From Qipengyuania seohaensis (GTDB lineage Bacteria; Pseudomonadota; Alphaproteobacteria; Sphingomonadales; Sphingomonadaceae): DNA of 64,000 nucleotides. This document shows, in pieces, positions 59,999 through 64,000 of the stretch (position 1 is its first letter; each line of letters starts with the position of its first letter). The notes beneath the pieces are model-generated. The model saw nothing but the letters and a program-made list of their open reading frames with translations, had not been told where the DNA came from and did not search any database. The DNA lies in assembly GCF_002795865.1 (NCBI RefSeq), contig NZ_CP024920.1, forward strand, positions 1,895,001-1,959,000. Reading direction: 5' to 3'. A program made the translations under genes and the position numbers.

Positions 59999-60357
59999 GG
60001 AAAAGAAGCGAACGGCACTTTTGGGGCCGACCCGCAGTCGAAAAATAAGTATACTTGTCCATAATTTGGTAATTTTTCCACATTTCAAGTGAAAATATCG
60101 CTATGACTTGAGTGATTGATATTTACTTGACCTACATTTGCGTAGTATTTGACTCCGAGTGATGGGTGTGAGGTAATTGCAACACCCCTTTATTCATTCC
60201 GAGATTCCCGAGGTTTGACGGTGGCCGGGCCAATATTAGGTTGCTAACCGCAATCTGTTGCGTGTTTCATTCAACGGATGCGCAGGAATTTCAACGCGAC
60301 CCCGATTTTGGACTGGTCGCGTCTCGGTTCGCATTGAAACTAGGGGGCAATTCCGAC
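59999..60357 (+). other. AT-rich leader and promoter region of the second TonB receptor
   Basis: About 360 bases without a gene. From about 60040 to 60180 it is much richer in A and T than the rest of the window (AAAAATAAGTATACTTG, then TGATATTTACTTGACCT). A promoter is likely here but no clear spaced -35/-10 pair could be fixed. The receptor frame stays open upstream to 60241, but the only good signal-peptide start is ATG 60358. Confidence 0.55.
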
Positions 60358-63006
60358 ATGAAAAAACTTGCAAGCGGCGTTTCTGCCGGTGCGATGGCGA
60401 TTGCCATGGCCGCGCCTGCAATGGCGCAGGACACGCAGCCGGCGCCCAAGGCGCGTACAGGCGGTGTGGATGTCATCATCGTCACGGCGCAAAAGCGCAG
60501 CGAGGACCTGCAGGACGTTCCGGTGTCCGTCTCGGCCATAGGCGCTGAGGCGCTCAATGAACTGAATATCGACACGTTCGAAGACTATCTCGAACAGCTT
60601 CCGACAGTGACGGCAGGTGGCAGCGGACCCGGCCAGAGCACAATCTACATTCGTGGTCTCGCATCGACCACGCCGAACCTGACCACTGCCGGCGTTGCAG
60701 GCCTCGCTCCGAACGTGGCGCTTTACCTCGACGAACAGCCGCTGGCACAGCCCGGCCGTAACCTCGATGTCTACGCCGCCGACCTCGAGCGGATCGAGGT
60801 TTTGTCCGGGCCTCAAGGTTCGCTCTTCGGTGCAAGTTCGCAGGCTGGCGTGGTGCGTCTGATTACGGCGAAGCCCGATCTTGCAGGTTTCTCTGCCCGT
60901 GCAGCGGGTGGCGTGTCCTTCACCAAGGGTGGGGAGATGAGCCACAAGGCCGAAGTGATGCTCAACGTCCCGTTGACCGACACGATCGCCGTACGTGGTG
61001 TGGCGTTCTACGACGACCAAGGCGGCTATATCGACAATGTGATCGGCATTCGCGACCTGAGCGAAAGCGCTCGGTTCCGCGAAGCAGGCACGGTGCGTTC
61101 AAATGGCGTCCCGGTCAGCGATCTTCGCGAAGGCTTCCAGGCCGGTGCGAACCTCGACGATGTGACTTTTCTGAAGGCCGACAATGCCGCGCTGATCGAA
61201 GAAAACTTCAACGACACGCGCTATTCCGGTTTCCGCGCGACGGCACTGTGGGAAGTGACGCCCGATTGGAAGCTCACTCTCGCACATTCGCGCCAGAGCC
61301 TCGACAGCGACGGCGTGTTCTTCGCCGATCCCGACCTCGACGGCCTGGACGATCTCGAAATCCAGCGTTTCGAGGAAGATCGCCTCGAAGACGATTTCTC
61401 AAACACCAGCTGGACGATCGAAGGCCGCCTCGCGACGCTCGATCTTGTTTACACCGGGGCCTATACTGACCGTTCGACCGACCAGCGCGTGGACTACACC
61501 GACTATCTCTTCGTCGGCCAGTACCTGCCCTATTACATTTGCGACGGTTCGGTCACCTATCCCGGCGACAGCGATCCCAGCGGCGTGTGTCAGCCGCCGA
61601 ACCTTTATGTAAGTTCGGTCAGCAGCACCAAGGTGTTCACCAACGAGTTCCGCTTCAGCACGGATGCCGACGCGCCCGTGCGTACCACTGGGGGCCTGTT
61701 CTTCTCGGATCTCGAACTGGAAGAGCGCAACGACTTCGCCTACCCGGGCAATGTCGCAGCCGCACCGTTCGGTGATTTCAAGCCGAACTTCCCGTTCCCG
61801 GGCTTCAACACCGATCCGGGACCTTTCCCGGCCGATACGATCTTCCGGAACGACATTCGTCGCACCGACAAGCAGTTCGGCATCTTCGGCGAAACCACGG
61901 TCGATATCGTACCGGACCTTCTCTCGGTCACCGGCGGCATTCGCTATTACAACGTCCGCGTGGACTTCGAAGGCAGCGCCAATGCGTCCTTCTGCAACAG
62001 TTTCAGCGCGGAAGACCAGAACGCCTTCGGCACGAACATCTCAGATCTGTACGACGGTGACGGAAGCTTCACCTTCATCGGTTCGTGCAGCGCGGACCTG
62101 CGACAGACTTTCACGCTCAGCGATAGTATCGCAGATATCCAGGCTGCAGGGCTGAGCGCGACGCAGGCCCAGCAGGTCTTCAACGCAGTCCGCGCTCCGG
62201 ACGAAGCGAAGGCCGAAGGGGTGATCTACAAGGGGACGGTCAATGTAACACCGTCCGAAGACCTCCTGTTCTACGCCACCTATTCCGAGGGCTTCCGTCC
62301 GGGCCTGCTGAACCGTCCCGGTGGGGCAACGAACGGCGCAGGTTTCACAGTGCCATTCGAACTGCAGACCGACGAAGTTGCGAACTACGAGCTCGGATGG
62401 AAGATGGATCTGCTGGAGGGTCAGCTGCGCTTCAACGGCAGCGCCTTCTACGTGGACATCAGCAATCTGCAGACCACGATCTTCGATCCCTCGATCACCA
62501 ATCTGTTCTTCTCGGCCAATGCGGCCAACGCAGAGATTCGCGGTGTCGAAGCCGATTTCACCGTGGCGCCTTACAGCGTGCCGGGTCTGACTGTTGCCGG
62601 CGCTTTCTCGGTCCTCGACACCGAGATTACCGAAGTGCTCATCCCGACCAATGACGTCGTTGTCGGTTCCGATCTTGCGTTCGCCCCGTCCTTCCAGGGC
62701 AATCTGCGCGTACGCTACGAATGGGATCTCGGTGACAGTCTGGAAGCCTATATCCAGCCGCAGGTCTCGCATTCGGCGAACAAGTTCACCGATGTGATCG
62801 AGATCAACAAGCTTGAACTCGACAGCTATACCATCGTCGATCTTGCTGCGGGTATCCGTACGCAGAGCGGCTGGAATTTCGAAGTGTTCGCCGACAACCT
62901 CAATGACGAGAGGGCCCAGATTTCGGGTAATTACGTCAACGACCGTCCGCGTATCTCGACCAATCGTCCCCGTACGATCGGGCTGCGGGTCTCTTTCGAT
63001 TACTGA
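60358..63006 (+). CDS. TonB-dependent receptor
   Basis: An 882-residue outer-membrane receptor. Signal peptide 1-23 (AMAIAMAAPAMAQ). The TonB-box-like region is VDVIIVTAQKRSEDLQDVPV, the plug has YIRGLASTTPNLTTAG and IEVLSGPQGSLFGASSQAGV, and the barrel ends with RPRTIGLRVSFDY, terminal aromatic Tyr included. The type (QKR.E.LQDVPVSVSA) is that of large sphingomonad families that take up organic compounds rather than siderophores. AGGGGG lies before the ATG. It is followed by a terminator and the TPR-protein gene; substrate unknown. Confidence 0.93.
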   Translation: MKKLASGVSAGAMAIAMAAPAMAQDTQPAPKARTGGVDVIIVTAQKRSEDLQDVPVSVSAIGAEALNELNIDTFEDYLEQLPTVTAGGSGPGQSTIYIRGLASTTPNLTTAGVAGLAPNVALYLDEQPLAQPGRNLDVYAADLERIEVLSGPQGSLFGASSQAGVVRLITAKPDLAGFSARAAGGVSFTKGGEMSHKAEVMLNVPLTDTIAVRGVAFYDDQGGYIDNVIGIRDLSESARFREAGTVRSNGVPVSDLREGFQAGANLDDVTFLKADNAALIEENFNDTRYSGFRATALWEVTPDWKLTLAHSRQSLDSDGVFFADPDLDGLDDLEIQRFEEDRLEDDFSNTSWTIEGRLATLDLVYTGAYTDRSTDQRVDYTDYLFVGQYLPYYICDGSVTYPGDSDPSGVCQPPNLYVSSVSSTKVFTNEFRFSTDADAPVRTTGGLFFSDLELEERNDFAYPGNVAAAPFGDFKPNFPFPGFNTDPGPFPADTIFRNDIRRTDKQFGIFGETTVDIVPDLLSVTGGIRYYNVRVDFEGSANASFCNSFSAEDQNAFGTNISDLYDGDGSFTFIGSCSADLRQTFTLSDSIADIQAAGLSATQAQQVFNAVRAPDEAKAEGVIYKGTVNVTPSEDLLFYATYSEGFRPGLLNRPGGATNGAGFTVPFELQTDEVANYELGWKMDLLEGQLRFNGSAFYVDISNLQTTIFDPSITNLFFSANAANAEIRGVEADFTVAPYSVPGLTVAGAFSVLDTEITEVLIPTNDVVVGSDLAFAPSFQGNLRVRYEWDLGDSLEAYIQPQVSHSANKFTDVIEINKLELDSYTIVDLAAGIRTQSGWNFEVFADNLNDERAQISGNYVNDRPRISTNRPRTIGLRVSFDY

Positions 63007-63029
63007 TCGAACCTTGATCTGAAAGATCG

Positions 63030-63065
63030 AACGGCGGGGGCGAGCTTGGGTTCGCCTCCGCCGTT
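63030..63065 (+). terminator. intrinsic terminator after the second TonB receptor
   Basis: AACGGCGGGGGCGA (63030-63043) pairs with TCGCCTCCGCCGTT (63052-63065), one G-U pair included, followed by CTTCTTTGTT. It lies 24 bases after the receptor stop, before the TPR gene, so the latter is probably read through in part or has its own promoter. Confidence 0.85.
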
Positions 63066-63086
63066 CTTCTTTGTTAGGGAATCACC

Positions 63087-64000
63087 ATGAGCTCTCGCGA
63101 AGAACAGCTGGCACTGGCCCAGTCGGCTATGCAGGCTGGCGATTTCCGGCGTGGTCTGGAATTGGCACAGGCCGCGATTGCCGATCAAGCCGGCGATGGC
63201 GAAGCCTTGTACATGGCAGCGGTGGCTTCCCGCTATCTCGACCATGATACAGATGCGGCGGACTATCTGTCCCGACTGCACGAGGCGATGCCGGAGTATG
63301 GCCGCGCCTGGCAGGAAGAGGGGCACCTGGCCCGTAAAGCGGGCGACCTGCCTGTGGCGATTGCCGCTTATCGCAAGGCTACAAGGTACAACCCCGCGCT
63401 GGAGGCAAGCTGGCGGGCGCTGGCTGAATTGCTGGTGACCAATGGAAACGAGAGCGATGCGCGAATTGCAGCGATGCAGGCGCGAAGGATCTCCGAACTT
63501 CCACGCGAACTGGTTGCCGTAACTCACCATTTACACGAAGGTCGGCTGCTGCGTGCAGAGGAAATCTGCCGTCATTACCTGCGCAGGAATCCGCGCGATG
63601 TCGAAGGCATGCGCTTGCTAGCCCAGATCGGGATAAAGCTCGGGGTGCTCGACGATGCCGAGTTCCTGCTCGAGAGCGCAGTGGCCTTCGATCCGGAGAG
63701 TATCCAGTTGCGGCTGGATCATATCGATGCGCTGCGACGTCGCCAGAAATTCGACCGCGCGCGCGAGGAAGCAGAGGCCCTGCACAGCCGGGATCCGGAC
63801 AACCCGCTGTTCCAGTCGCATCTCGCCATCGAGAGCATGCAGACCGGCAATTACGAACGCGCATTCGAACTATTCGACGAGGTTCTCGAAAAGCTGCCGA
63901 ATGATGTCGCAACCCTGACAAGCAAGGGGCACGCACTCAAGACGACCGGTGCTAGCGATGATGCCGTCGCCAGCTATCGCAAGGCTATCGCTGCCAAACC
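63087..64000 (+). CDS. TPR-repeat protein, N-terminal part (cut by window end)
   Basis: About 304 residues are visible, all in tetratricopeptide repeats: ALAQSAMQAGDFRRGLELAQ, LPVAIAAYRKATRYNPALEA, ARIAAMQARRISELPRELVA, DAEFLLESAVAFDPESIQLR, RAREEAEALHSRDPDNPLFQ and YERAFELFDEVLEKLPNDVA are repeats of about 34 residues. There is no signal peptide. Genes of this form after a TonB receptor in sphingomonads usually go on into a sulfotransferase domain; that part is outside the window, so it is an inference. ATG at 63087 with GTTAGGGA upstream. Confidence 0.85.
   Translation, partial: MSSREEQLALAQSAMQAGDFRRGLELAQAAIADQAGDGEALYMAAVASRYLDHDTDAADYLSRLHEAMPEYGRAWQEEGHLARKAGDLPVAIAAYRKATRYNPALEASWRALAELLVTNGNESDARIAAMQARRISELPRELVAVTHHLHEGRLLRAEEICRHYLRRNPRDVEGMRLLAQIGIKLGVLDDAEFLLESAVAFDPESIQLRLDHIDALRRRQKFDRAREEAEALHSRDPDNPLFQSHLAIESMQTGNYERAFELFDEVLEKLPNDVATLTSKGHALKTTGASDDAVASYRKAIAAK

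Noticed and set aside
1-64000. CRISPR arrays, rRNA operons, intact insertion sequences or prophage genes
   Set aside because: No regularly spaced repeats, rRNA segments, transposases, integrases or phage structural genes were seen on either strand.

Overview
The window reads as a chromosomal segment of a GC-rich alphaproteobacterium, most likely Sphingomonadales and probably Erythrobacteraceae (inference). The grounds are the acyl-CoA dehydrogenase clusters, TonB-dependent receptors with sphingomonad-style partners, DUF3008 and DUF2945 stress proteins, an SspB of the alphaproteobacterial type, an EcfG-like promoter, and a complete ybgC-tolQRAB-pal operon. Coding density is high and ATGA stop/start overlaps are common. 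There is no CRISPR array, rRNA or intact insertion sequence. || 1-12.6 kb: a cut DUF427 gene, an exported M19 dipeptidase, three small stress-type genes behind a GGAAC-N16-CGTA promoter, and dapD. Then comes a divergent acyl-CoA catabolic block. On the minus strand it has SDR, MFS, acyl-CoA dehydrogenase (ACAD), Zn-alcohol dehydrogenase and an APH-fold kinase. On the plus strand it has a tandem ACAD pair and a second SDR, closed by a perfect terminator. || 12.6-17.1 kb (minus): radC, small membrane and helical proteins, two LuxR-HTH proteins that carry transmembrane segments, gmk and sspB. 17.2-21.2 kb (plus): hisB-hisH-hisA-[AT-richer small membrane gene]-hisF-hisE-cupin-HIT, nearly all overlapping. 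21.3-25.7 kb: ybgC-tolQ-tolR-tolA-tolB-pal. || 25.9-46 kb: a J-domain protein with a Cys/His-rich N-terminus, PilZ, and an ATP-grasp gene downstream of a cystathionine gamma-synthase-family gene that has a 20-codon leader frame and a hairpin over its ribosome site. Next are a DASS transporter, a DUF547 protein, infC (probable AUA start), pdeM, hemF, ktrB-ktrA, a GH16 glucanase, an M1 peptidase, rsh, VOC, DUF1905, a cyclophilin and a thiolase-like protein without the usual cysteine. || 46-48 kb: tRNA-Ser(GGA), hspQ behind a heat-shock-like promoter, tRNA-Ser(CGA), and a gene-poor stretch with a TPM lipoprotein between two copies of a 14-bp repeat. || 48.1-55.2 kb: a self-contained sucrose/fructan locus. 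A ROK fructokinase, a GH68 sucrase without signal peptide and a TonB receptor face a sugar MFS transporter and a LacI regulator, across two identical 14-bp palindromes. 55.7-58.1 kb: a second ACAD pair. 58.3-64 kb: a BCCT transporter, then a large TonB receptor followed by a TPR protein cut by the window end.
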